51,812 nt of DNA from Bacteroidota bacterium (lineage in GTDB: Bacteria; Bacteroidota; Ignavibacteria; Kapaibacteriales; UBA2268): assembly GCA_004322215.1 (NCBI GenBank), contig SCSM01000025.1, forward strand, positions 1 through 51,812, in the 5' to 3' direction. Every line of letters begins with the position of its first letter. Within the stretch, counting starts at the first letter, position 1. Below the pieces are notes generated by a model. It did not search any database, had not been told where the DNA came from, and saw only the letters and a program-made list of their open reading frames with translations. A program made the translations under genes and the position numbers. Positions 44,493 through 51,812 of this stretch are shown in pieces.

Positions 44493-46709
44493 ATGAAAAG
44501 AACTCTGATTACATCGGCACTTCCGTATGCAAACGGTTACCTTCACCTCGGGCATTGCGCCGGGGCATATCTTCCTGCAGATATCTATGTACGGCATAAA
44601 CGGCTGAAAGGCGAGGAAGTGCTTTATGTGTGCGGTTCCGATGAACATGGTGTTGCTATCACTATTGCCGCTGATAAAGAAGGTGTTTCTCCTCAGGAAA
44701 TTATTGATAAATACCATTTTGCAAATAAAGAAGCATTCGAAAAATTCGGTATGTCTTTCGATATTTATTCGCGTACTTCACTTCCGGTTCATCACAACAC
44801 AGCCCGGGAATTTTTTAGCGATTTCAAGGAAAAGGGCTTTCTAATTGATATGGAAGAAGAGCAATTCTATGACAGTGATGCAGGTATGTTTCTCCCCGAC
44901 CGCTATGTCGAAGGTGTGTGTCCTAACTGCGGCAACGAGCATGCCCGCGGGGACCAGTGCGACAGTTGCGGGGCTTATTACAATCAGCTCGAACTGAAAA
45001 ATCCGGTCTCGCTTGTATCGGGGAAAACTCCTGTTGTACGAAGAACTGTACATTGGTATATGAGGTTTGACAAGTTCCAGAAATTTCTCGAAAGTTATAT
45101 CGAGAGCCATGCCGGTGATTGGAAGGATAATGTTCTGCAGCAAAGCAGAAGCTGGCTGAAGCAGGGATTGGCAGAGAGGGCAATTACACGGGACCTTGCA
45201 TGGGGCGTGAAGATTGATGATTTGCCCGATATTCCTCCCGAAAAAGCAAACGGAAAAGTCCTTTATGTTTGGTTCGAAGCCGTTCTCGGTTATATATCCG
45301 CAACGAAAGAACTGATGGACAATCTTGGCAATGAAGGAAAATCAGGACTCGAAGACTGGCGGAAATGGTGGCAGGACGAAGAAACACGATACATTGCGTT
45401 TATAGGTAAGGACAATATTGTTTTCCATACATTAATTTTCCCAGCTATGCTGCACGGAAGAGGAAGTAATTACATACTTCCGGACAATGTCCCGGCAAAT
45501 GAGTTTCTTAATCTCGAAGGACAAAAATTTTCCAAATCACGTAACTGGAGCATTGACCTTCGCGATTTCATTAATGATTTCCCGAATCCTTCGAGCATTG
45601 ATGCTTTGAGATATACTCTGACGATGAACCTTCCTGAAACCAAAGATTCAGACTTTACATGGAAGGATTTTCAGCAAAGAAATAATAATGAACTCTCTGC
45701 AATTTTCGGAAATTTTGTCAACAGAACTTTGCAATTTGTTCTTAAAAATTTCGATAATATTCCCGATTTACCCGATAAGTACAAATGGCTGAACCTTTAC
45801 TGGAAAAACTTACTCCATTTTTTCGATTCCAATGGGCAGACAGAACATGAACTTATCGCCAGTGTGCCCGAAGAACTCAGAAAGTTATTGAATGAAAACG
45901 ATGTTAATCTCATTTATGCACTTTGGAATGGCTCGAAAGAATCAGGAAAGTTGTACGGGAGATTCCGTTTCAGGGACGGAGTTACCGAAACGATGAACAT
46001 TGCACGTGCTGCGAACAAATATTTCAACGATGAACAGCCATGGGTAACTATTAAAACCAATCCCGATGAAACAGCTAAAACGATTTATATGTGCTGCCAA
46101 CTCGTTCGTTCACTTGCTCAATTGTTTGCACCCGTTACTCCGAATATATCCAAAAGGATTTTTGAAATTCTCGGTATGGATGCATTAACCGGTGAATCAA
46201 CAAGGGGACTCGTCAAATACACCGATTACTGGACTGAAGCTGTTTTTCCCGTTGAATTTTCAGGAAAGAAAATCAATACACCCGAAATATTATTTCCGAA
46301 AATCGAGGATGATGTTGTCTCTGCTCAGATTGCAAAGCTCGGATTGAAACTCGAAGAACAGAAAGAAGCACCTGCAATACCATTAATAACAATTGATGAC
46401 TTCACGAAAATTCAGCTTCGTACTGCGAAAGTCATTAAAGCAGAAAAAGTACCCAAATCGAAAAAACTTCTTCGTCTCCAGGTTGACACCGGCACAGACC
46501 AAAGACAAATCATCGCAGGAATTGCCGAGCATTACGAAGCGGATTATCTCGTCGGTAAAACCGTTATTGTTCTGGTGAACCTCCAACCGGCAAAACTTAT
46601 GGGAGAAGTATCCAATGGCATGCTTCTCGCCGCTTCCGATAGCAAAGGCAAACTCCGATTCCTCACTACAGAAATTGACGACCTTGAACCGGGAGCGAAC
46701 ATAAAATAG
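44493..46709 (+). CDS. metG: Methionyl-tRNA synthetase
   Basis: This 738-residue enzyme has the class I signature HLGH (residues 18-21), a four-Cys zinc knuckle (CPNCG ... CDSCG, about 143-160), the KFSKS form of the KMSKS loop (345-349), and a C-terminal tRNA-binding domain (about 630-738: 'FTKIQLRTAKVIKAEKVPKSKK', 'GTDQRQIIAGIAEHYEADYLVG', 'PAKLMGEVSNGMLLAA'). It charges initiator and elongator tRNA-Met. A TATTTTTG (44446-44453) may be its -7 promoter element. Confidence 0.97.
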   Translation: MKRTLITSALPYANGYLHLGHCAGAYLPADIYVRHKRLKGEEVLYVCGSDEHGVAITIAADKEGVSPQEIIDKYHFANKEAFEKFGMSFDIYSRTSLPVHHNTAREFFSDFKEKGFLIDMEEEQFYDSDAGMFLPDRYVEGVCPNCGNEHARGDQCDSCGAYYNQLELKNPVSLVSGKTPVVRRTVHWYMRFDKFQKFLESYIESHAGDWKDNVLQQSRSWLKQGLAERAITRDLAWGVKIDDLPDIPPEKANGKVLYVWFEAVLGYISATKELMDNLGNEGKSGLEDWRKWWQDEETRYIAFIGKDNIVFHTLIFPAMLHGRGSNYILPDNVPANEFLNLEGQKFSKSRNWSIDLRDFINDFPNPSSIDALRYTLTMNLPETKDSDFTWKDFQQRNNNELSAIFGNFVNRTLQFVLKNFDNIPDLPDKYKWLNLYWKNLLHFFDSNGQTEHELIASVPEELRKLLNENDVNLIYALWNGSKESGKLYGRFRFRDGVTETMNIARAANKYFNDEQPWVTIKTNPDETAKTIYMCCQLVRSLAQLFAPVTPNISKRIFEILGMDALTGESTRGLVKYTDYWTEAVFPVEFSGKKINTPEILFPKIEDDVVSAQIAKLGLKLEEQKEAPAIPLITIDDFTKIQLRTAKVIKAEKVPKSKKLLRLQVDTGTDQRQIIAGIAEHYEADYLVGKTVIVLVNLQPAKLMGEVSNGMLLAASDSKGKLRFLTTEIDDLEPGANIK

Positions 46710-46734
46710 AATTCTGAATGTTGAATTTGTATAT

Positions 46735-46760
46735 TGTCAGTCTGAACCGGTTCAGATTCC
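46735..46760. repeat. Dispersed intergenic palindromic repeat, copy 3
   Basis: A perfect 16-base palindrome, TCTGAACCGGTTCAGA (46741-46756), preceded by GTCAG, as in the other two copies. It lies between convergent genes, where it may also help end transcription. Confidence 0.55.
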
Positions 46761-46927
46761 AAAGCCATAACTTTCATCAACTAAATTCCCATTCCTACGA
46801 AGATGGTTTTGGGGTAGGTATAAAACAAAAATCATCCCAATCACATAAATCCAACAAATAATAGTTCAGAAATTTTGCATCTCCGTGAAATATAATATAT
46901 ATCCTTCATTCGAAATTCAAAATTTCT

Positions 46928-48925
46928 TTAAAATTCCTGTTGTTGGACGATAGTATATCCGTTCTGTTTATTGCCGCCGAGAATGAAAGTTACATTTTTT
47001 CCAAACGGGAGTGTTAATCCGTCAATTCTTTTAATAACACTGCTGTCGGCAGGATTAATAAATAAAAAACTACTGTTACGTTCAAGCGTAACATAATCGG
47101 GTGTCGAAACTGTACCATAAGCAATATTTCTTGCTACATAACATGTATCACAATTCATTGCAACGTCAACAGCCGGGAATTCTTTGCAGCCATTTATAAA
47201 GCGTCTCTTGTAATTATCCTTATCAATTTTCAATGGCATGTACTGGAACAGCAACAACTCTTTATTTTGAGACAGTCCGGTCGCTATAATCAAATTTCTT
47301 TTTATTATATCATTACTGAAGTTTACCTGACTTCCGCTGACAGATACAGTTGCATTCCCGGGATTCATTATTGTTGCAAATGAACCGGAAAAGTAAATTT
47401 TCGCATTATTTAATACGGGAGGTGCCGCTACAGTAATAGTAACAGCATCGGGAATTAAATGAACAACTTGTGTGAACACTCCCTCAGAAAGAAAATTCAC
47501 TTGATTAGTAGTATCGTTTTCTTCGACGAATGATACTTTAATTTTTTCCTTTGAATCAGGTTCGTCAATAATAAAAATAATATATTTCTTGTCTGGTTTA
47601 AAGTCAACCAATGTATTAAAGAGCAATCTCGAGGGGTCTTCTGTGGTGTAAATCGAAAGTGGAGCCAAACCCGAAGTTAACACTTGATGTGTTGAAATTT
47701 GCCCGTAGGGAAGTGCATTAGAAATCAACTCACCGGCTATATAACCGGAGGAAGAACCTTTTTTGTCTCTTGCTCCGAGCGATAAAGCAAATCCCGGGAA
47801 ATTTACAGAAGCATTAACAACCCTGACTTCTGCTCTTCCGTCCAGGGGTTCACTCAATCTGACCGGAGGTATTGCTAATGTAAGTTTGGCGGGGCTATCT
47901 GCAGAATCGAATACTGCAATAGTAAAGTTTTTTTGCACCTCGAGCGATGCATAAGTCCAGCTTGTTTCATTATCGTTGACGAGTGAGGTAAAAGTGTCAC
48001 TACTTTGAGAATTACATGCAATTACACTCTGATAACCTGTAATATTATAAGTTGGAACATCATCAGCAACTAACTTGTCAGGATTATCCGACTTTTTGAC
48101 GGTAACCTGCTGCGATGAAAAATTAATCGTTCTTACTTTAGCATCATTGTTTCTATTAGTCTCCAATTTTGTCAATGCATCCAATCCTTTAAATTCATCA
48201 AGGAGTTTGATTTCAGGAATACTGTCATTTTTCAAATTATAAATTATAATTGTGTATTGTCCTCCGGCTTTTATTTGCATACTATACAAATTGATAACCG
48301 GTGCAGTTCCTGTTTTTTCAGTTAAAACAGAAATTGCTTCATTATCTCCTGCAGGCAATTCCAGTGCATTACTAATGGCTCTGTAGCCCAGATTTTGAAC
48401 TAAAGGCATGCCATTGGGACAACCGAGTACGACAGAAAAACGAAAATTTGTGTCCGGATAGGCGTTTAGAACATTTACATAAGCAGTATTGTACCTGTTT
48501 GTGAAACTTGAGATAGTACCAATTGAAATTATCGTATCTGTTGAATCCGTAATTATAGGGGGACCAGGAGGTTTCAGTGAAATCAGCGAATAAAAGGTAT
48601 TACCTATAAATTTAATTTTATTTTTCATCTTGTATTTTTCAGCCCCATCGATAGTGGCAACTGATGCAATGACAGAATCTGCCGGAGGATGCAATGTATC
48701 GGAACATTCTGAATAAACAGTCAAAGCGGATTGAGTTGTGCTGTTCATTAATAATTTAAGATTTGCTTTATCATTACTCAGATTTATAAATCTGATATAC
48801 ATAGTAGAGGTTTCCTGCGGCGGATTTAATAAAGCCGGATTTTCCTCTATACAGCCGAACACAGCCGATAAAGATAACAGTATAATGAAAATAAAAATTT
48901 TTTTAATCATCAAAGTTTGTCTCAC
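46928..48925 (-). CDS. Large DUF4397-like surface lipoprotein
   Basis: A GTG at 48925, five bases after GGAG, starts a 665-residue protein with lipobox SAVFGC (Cys25). The rest is beta-rich with repeated Ig-like or DUF4397-like blocks beginning 'MYIRFINLSNDKANLKLLMN', 'AYVNVLNAYPDTNFRFSVVL', 'AEVRVVNASVNFPGFALSLG' and 'QVVHLIPDAVTITVAAPPVL', so about four to five copies. Such proteins are common in Bacteroidota cell-envelope fractions. Ligand and role are unknown. A GTG or ATG at 48910 (MIKKIF) is an alternative start. Confidence 0.8.
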   Translation of the reverse strand: MRQTLMIKKIFIFIILLSLSAVFGCIEENPALLNPPQETSTMYIRFINLSNDKANLKLLMNSTTQSALTVYSECSDTLHPPADSVIASVATIDGAEKYKMKNKIKFIGNTFYSLISLKPPGPPIITDSTDTIISIGTISSFTNRYNTAYVNVLNAYPDTNFRFSVVLGCPNGMPLVQNLGYRAISNALELPAGDNEAISVLTEKTGTAPVINLYSMQIKAGGQYTIIIYNLKNDSIPEIKLLDEFKGLDALTKLETNRNNDAKVRTINFSSQQVTVKKSDNPDKLVADDVPTYNITGYQSVIACNSQSSDTFTSLVNDNETSWTYASLEVQKNFTIAVFDSADSPAKLTLAIPPVRLSEPLDGRAEVRVVNASVNFPGFALSLGARDKKGSSSGYIAGELISNALPYGQISTHQVLTSGLAPLSIYTTEDPSRLLFNTLVDFKPDKKYIIFIIDEPDSKEKIKVSFVEENDTTNQVNFLSEGVFTQVVHLIPDAVTITVAAPPVLNNAKIYFSGSFATIMNPGNATVSVSGSQVNFSNDIIKRNLIIATGLSQNKELLLFQYMPLKIDKDNYKRRFINGCKEFPAVDVAMNCDTCYVARNIAYGTVSTPDYVTLERNSSFLFINPADSSVIKRIDGLTLPFGKNVTFILGGNKQNGYTIVQQQEF

Positions 48926-49710
48926 ATTTGCTCCGTATATATTTATATAGTCAGAAAAACAAAAAAAATATTGTTTGAGTATTGTGAATTTGATTTTATT
49001 ATTAATATTAATAAAATAAATTTTTGAATTTGATAATTTAATTAGTTATTTTAAATTTTGAATGAATTCATCTTCGGTTTTTTTAATATTTAGAAAAAAA
49101 ATTTTCAAATATATTCTGAAGAGAGGAAATAATGCTTATCTACCGTTATTATGATTGTCTGATTATTTTCTTTGTTTATCTGACTAATGCAGAAGCACAA
49201 CTTGTAACATATACAGCCCTGGATACAACAATTAATTGCAATAAATTCAAATTTTTCAGAAGCAATATTGATAGATTTGTTAATTAACATTAGATAGTAC
49301 TTTGTAAAAAAAATAGTAATTTTGTTATATTAATTAATGTTGATGAAAGTTCCTTGTTATTATTGAAATAGTATTCAAAATTCATTGAAAATTATATTGG
49401 GATTATTAGAAATTTGAATTAATGATTTTTTTATAAGTGTTATTAATAATAACAATTTTTTTCATTTATCGTCTTATAAAACAAAAAATTTGTATTAAAC
49501 AAAAAAATGAATTATTTTTGAGTGCCTTTTGGCTCACCGTTTTTTTAAATTAATAAGAGGTGTAAAAGTTAATTATTACGCTTGTTTGAAGCCGCATAAT
49601 GCTTTTCGATTGAGCAACAATATTGATAACTTAGTGATTCATTGACATCGCAGATGAATCTAAGATACAGTTTGAAATGAACTTATGATATATATTTTAG
49701 GAGAATAAAA
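48926..49710. other. Long AT-rich leader region upstream of rho
   Basis: Nearly 800 bases holding one small signal-peptide-like frame (49132-49287). A stem of TGAG..CC-TTTT-GG-CTCA followed by a T run (49519-49547) could be a weak terminator or attenuator in the rho leader. The rho gene is often autoregulated, so a long leader is plausible but not shown. Confidence 0.45.
49132..49287 (+). CDS. Possible 51-residue secreted peptide
   Basis: This 51-codon frame has a GAGAGGAAATA ribosome site. It starts MLIYRYYDCLIIFFVYLTNA with possible cleavage after NAEA, then a 29-residue hydrophilic remainder with one Cys. No family is recognised. It may be a decayed signal-peptide fragment of a larger gene or a chance frame. 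Confidence 0.3.
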   Translation: MLIYRYYDCLIIFFVYLTNAEAQLVTYTALDTTINCNKFKFFRSNIDRFVN

Positions 49711-51018
49711 ATGGCTAACCATGAAACAACAACTGCTTCACCCCAGGTGATTGACATAGCAGATCTCAGACCCAAGAAAATTGCGGAACTAACTTCGCTT
49801 GCTAAAAGTCTCGGGATTACTCACTTTTCCAATCTAAGGAAACAGGAACTTATTCTGAAGATTGTAGAAGCACAAACGCGAACACAACCTCAGGATTTAC
49901 AAATCGAAGGTATTATCACTTCCGGTGGTGTTCTCGAAGTACTGCCGGATGGATATGGATTCCTTCGCAGTGCCGATTACAATTATCTTCCTTCGCCCGA
50001 TGACATTTATGTATCCCCTTCGCAAATCAAGAAATTCTTATTGAGAACCGGTGATTCTATCAAAGGGCAGGTTCGTCCGCCGAAAGAGGCAGAGAGATTT
50101 TATGCCCTACTCAAAGTTGAAAGCGTAAATTATCTCGACCCTGATTTAATCCGTGACAGAACAATTTTTGATAACCTGACACCACTTTATCCAAACAGAA
50201 GGATAAAACTCGAATCGAGTCCAAGCGAATACTCAATGAGAATTGTCGATTTACTTTGCCCGATTGGTATGGGACAACGTGGTCTGATTGTTTCTCCTCC
50301 CAAATCAGGAAAGACAATACTTTTACAACAGACTGCAAACAGCATCACAAGGAATCATCCCGATATAAAGCTGATTGTTCTACTGATTGACGAAAGGCCT
50401 GAAGAAGTTACCGATATGGAACGTTCTGTAAAAGCAGAGGTTGTTTCTTCTACCTTCGATGAGCCGCCGGAACGTCACGTTCAGGTTGCAGACATGGTTC
50501 TCGAAAAAGCGAAGCGTCTGACAGAAGCAAAAATGGACGTGGTCATTCTTCTCGACTCAATAACGCGTCTCGCAAGGGCTCACAATACAGTTGTACCTCA
50601 TTCGGGTAAAATATTGTCTGGTGGTGTTGATGCAAATGCACTCCATAAACCGAAAAGATTTTTCGGTGCTGCAAGGAATATCGAAGAAGGCGGTTCACTG
50701 ACTATTATTGCAACTGCGTTGATTGAAACAGGAAGCAGAATGGACGAAGTTATTTTTGAAGAATTTAAGGGAACAGGTAATATGGAACTTGTACTCGACC
50801 GTCGAATTGCCGACCGCAGAGTGTTTCCCGCGATTGATGTCAACCGTTCCGGAACCCGCCGTGAAGAATTACTTCTCGACCAGGATGAGCTTAACCGCGT
50901 TTGGATTTTGCGCAAAGTTCTAAATGAAATTCCTACTGTCGAAGCAATTGATTTCCTGCTCAGCCGAATGAAAGGCACTAAGAGCAACAGAGATTTCTTA
51001 ATGGCTTTGAATAGTTAA
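49711..51018 (+). CDS. rho: Transcription termination factor Rho
   Basis: This 435-residue protein has the Rho_N/SAP-like start '[20 protein letters not shown]', an RNA-binding cold-shock-like domain ('[21 protein letters not shown]'-type RNP1 motif), then the ATPase core with Walker A '[15 protein letters not shown]' near residue 190 and '[21 protein letters not shown]'. It is a hexameric RNA helicase that ends transcription. GGAGAATAAAA precedes the ATG. It is followed by its own hairpin terminator. Confidence 0.97.
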   Translation: MANHETTTASPQVIDIADLRPKKIAELTSLAKSLGITHFSNLRKQELILKIVEAQTRTQPQDLQIEGIITSGGVLEVLPDGYGFLRSADYNYLPSPDDIYVSPSQIKKFLLRTGDSIKGQVRPPKEAERFYALLKVESVNYLDPDLIRDRTIFDNLTPLYPNRRIKLESSPSEYSMRIVDLLCPIGMGQRGLIVSPPKSGKTILLQQTANSITRNHPDIKLIVLLIDERPEEVTDMERSVKAEVVSSTFDEPPERHVQVADMVLEKAKRLTEAKMDVVILLDSITRLARAHNTVVPHSGKILSGGVDANALHKPKRFFGAARNIEEGGSLTIIATALIETGSRMDEVIFEEFKGTGNMELVLDRRIADRRVFPAIDVNRSGTRREELLLDQDELNRVWILRKVLNEIPTVEAIDFLLSRMKGTKSNRDFLMALNS

Positions 51019-51033
51019 TAAATATTTTTTATT

Positions 51034-51086
51034 TACCCTCCTGCATAATATTATTATATTTGTGCAGAAGGGTATTTTATTTTTTT
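51034..51086 (+). terminator. Rho-independent terminator after rho
   Basis: TACCCTCCTGCA (51034-51045) pairs with TGCAGAAGGGTA (51063-51074) with one mismatch and 17 loop bases, followed by TTTTATTTTTTT. TATATTTG (51055-51062), a Bacteroidota-type -7 element, lies inside the loop. Confidence 0.85.
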
Positions 51087-51098
51087 CTTATACTGAAA

Positions 51099-51683
51099 AT
51101 GCATTTAAAGTATATTTTATTTACTATTATTTTTCTCCTTTCTGCCGAATCCGGCATTTCTTCCGATAATTCAACAAAAGAACATGATGTAAAAATTTCA
51201 TTTGGCTATGGTCAATCAATAGTACATTTCAACAACAGCAGTCAGTTAAATTTTGTACTTGAATATTTTATCAGTAAAAATCTATCCCTTGATTATTGGT
51301 TTGCGAGTAATTTTTCTTCAGATAATACATTTATTCATACTCCGCTTGGATTGGTTGCAGGATTGACTTTATTATCCGAAACATGGAAAACCGATTATAG
51401 TACTTATGATTATTTAATTTTGCTTTTAATTATTTTACCTGAAGGAATTCATTATTATATGCCGATGAATGAGTATGTGAATTTGGTCTCTTACCTGAAT
51501 CCTTTGGGTTATGATTATCTTGTAGATGATTATTCATTGTCAAGCACAATCGGAGTAAAACTCGAAATCGTACCATTGGAAAATATATCAATAAATCCTT
51601 TCGCAGGTCTGAAAATTTTTTATTCTCATCCGTCAGCAACTTTTGGATTTGATTTTGGATTTCTTTTGGGAATAAGATTTTAA
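51099..51683 (+). CDS. Outer-membrane beta-barrel protein
   Basis: The ATG at 51099 gives signal peptide MHLKYILFTIIFLLSAESGI; a GTG-type start at 51060 lies inside the rho terminator and is rejected. The 194-residue product has aromatic-rich strands ('KISFGYGQSIVHFNNSSQLN', 'YFISKNLSLDYWFASNF') and ends with 'FGFDFGFLLGIRF', including the terminal Phe of outer-membrane barrels. About eight strands fit. Function is not known. It starts a short transcription unit ending in a hairpin at 51691. Confidence 0.72.
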   Translation: MHLKYILFTIIFLLSAESGISSDNSTKEHDVKISFGYGQSIVHFNNSSQLNFVLEYFISKNLSLDYWFASNFSSDNTFIHTPLGLVAGLTLLSETWKTDYSTYDYLILLLIILPEGIHYYMPMNEYVNLVSYLNPLGYDYLVDDYSLSSTIGVKLEIVPLENISINPFAGLKIFYSHPSATFGFDFGFLLGIRF

Positions 51684-51690
51684 TAAAATA

Positions 51691-51722
51691 AAAAAACGGA
51701 GCTCAAATAAGCTCCGTTTTTT
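51691..51722 (+). terminator. Strong terminator after the barrel gene
   Basis: AAAAAACGGAGCT (51691-51703) pairs perfectly with AGCTCCGTTTTTT (51710-51722) around a six-base loop. It ends transcription of the barrel gene. Confidence 0.92.
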
Positions 51723-51739
51723 CATACATGTAATATCAA

Positions 51740-51760
51740 TGCCGGGTGTTACACCCGGCA
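51740..51760 (-). terminator. Hairpin after the edge gene on the minus strand
   Basis: TGCCGGGTG and CACCCGGCA form a perfect nine-base stem with a three-base loop, 16 bases beyond the stop at 51776. It probably ends transcription of the minus-strand gene at the right edge; the T run on that side is weak. Confidence 0.65.
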
Positions 51761-51775
51761 CTGATTCGATTTCGA

Positions 51776-51812
51776 TTATCTTGCTATTACCATCTTCTCT
51801 ATGCTGTGGTAA
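51776..51812 (-). CDS. C-terminal tail of a minus-strand gene cut by the window edge
   Basis: The last codons of a minus-strand frame read 'YHSIEKMVIAR' and stop at 51776. A short basic C-terminus after a run like 'K.VI.R' is seen at the end of type IX sorting domains, but eleven residues cannot prove it. The hairpin at 51740-51760 sits in the right place to follow this gene. Confidence 0.45.
   Translation of the reverse strand, partial: YHSIEKMVIAR

Overview
The window is AT-rich DNA from a Gram-negative, motile, oxygen-respiring bacterium, most likely of the Bacteroidota/Chlorobiota branch (Ignavibacteria- or Kapabacteria-like). The taxonomic call is inference. It rests on a fused CcoN-CcoO oxidase subunit, many outer-membrane barrels and OmpA-like proteins, an Ig-like ASH domain on a secreted propeller-like protein, a short C-terminal tail at the right edge that resembles a type IX sorting domain, and a flagellin cluster. 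No rRNA, tRNA, CRISPR array or intact mobile element was seen.

Layout. 1-4.3 kb (minus strand): a large secreted protein cut by the window edge, an OmpA-like protein and a secreted WD40 protein. 4.5-8.2 kb: a membrane-embedded spermidine-synthase-like protein and a MATE exporter. 8.4-18.4 kb: a surface-sugar cluster with HisF2-like and WbpG-like amidination genes, a methyltransferase, WbpB-, WbpD- and WbpE-like genes, two glycosyltransferases, a tiny membrane ORF and an outer-membrane protein with two OmpA-like domains. 18.5-24.3 kb: mixed housekeeping genes (barrel protein, ArsR regulator, PlsC-like acyltransferase, a frameshifted peptide transporter, two lipoproteins, MurQ). 24.5-30.3 kb: a cbb3 oxidase operon, ccoS-ccoNO-ccoQ-ccoP-ccoG-ccoH plus a SafE-like membrane protein. 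30.3-36.3 kb: a decayed DUF1016 gene, a Cys-rich protein, then minus-strand M28 peptidase, VWA-OmpA lipoprotein, O-methyltransferase, MCE protein and SSB. 36.6-40.8 kb: a flagellar filament cluster on the minus strand (flagellin, fliS, fliD, flaG, a FliT-like chaperone and an unknown). 41.2-51.8 kb: cytidylate-kinase-like protein, di-heme peroxidase, DUF58 protein, metG, DUF4397-like lipoprotein, rho, a barrel protein and the tail of another minus-strand gene.

How the genes fit together. The 8.4-16.2 kb genes look like part of the route to a UDP-2,3-diacetamido-uronic acid whose 3-acetamido group becomes an acetamidino group, as in the Pseudomonas aeruginosa O5 Wbp pathway. The WbpA, WbpI and HisH partners are not here. 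The product could decorate a surface glycan or the flagellin; the window cannot decide. The cco operon gives high-affinity oxygen respiration, and the peroxidase lipoprotein would add periplasmic peroxide defence.

Several genes are visibly broken or partial. The POT transporter carries a one-base frameshift, the DUF1016 gene has a frameshift and a stop, a small lipoprotein is out of frame at a nine-T run, and genes at both window ends are cut.
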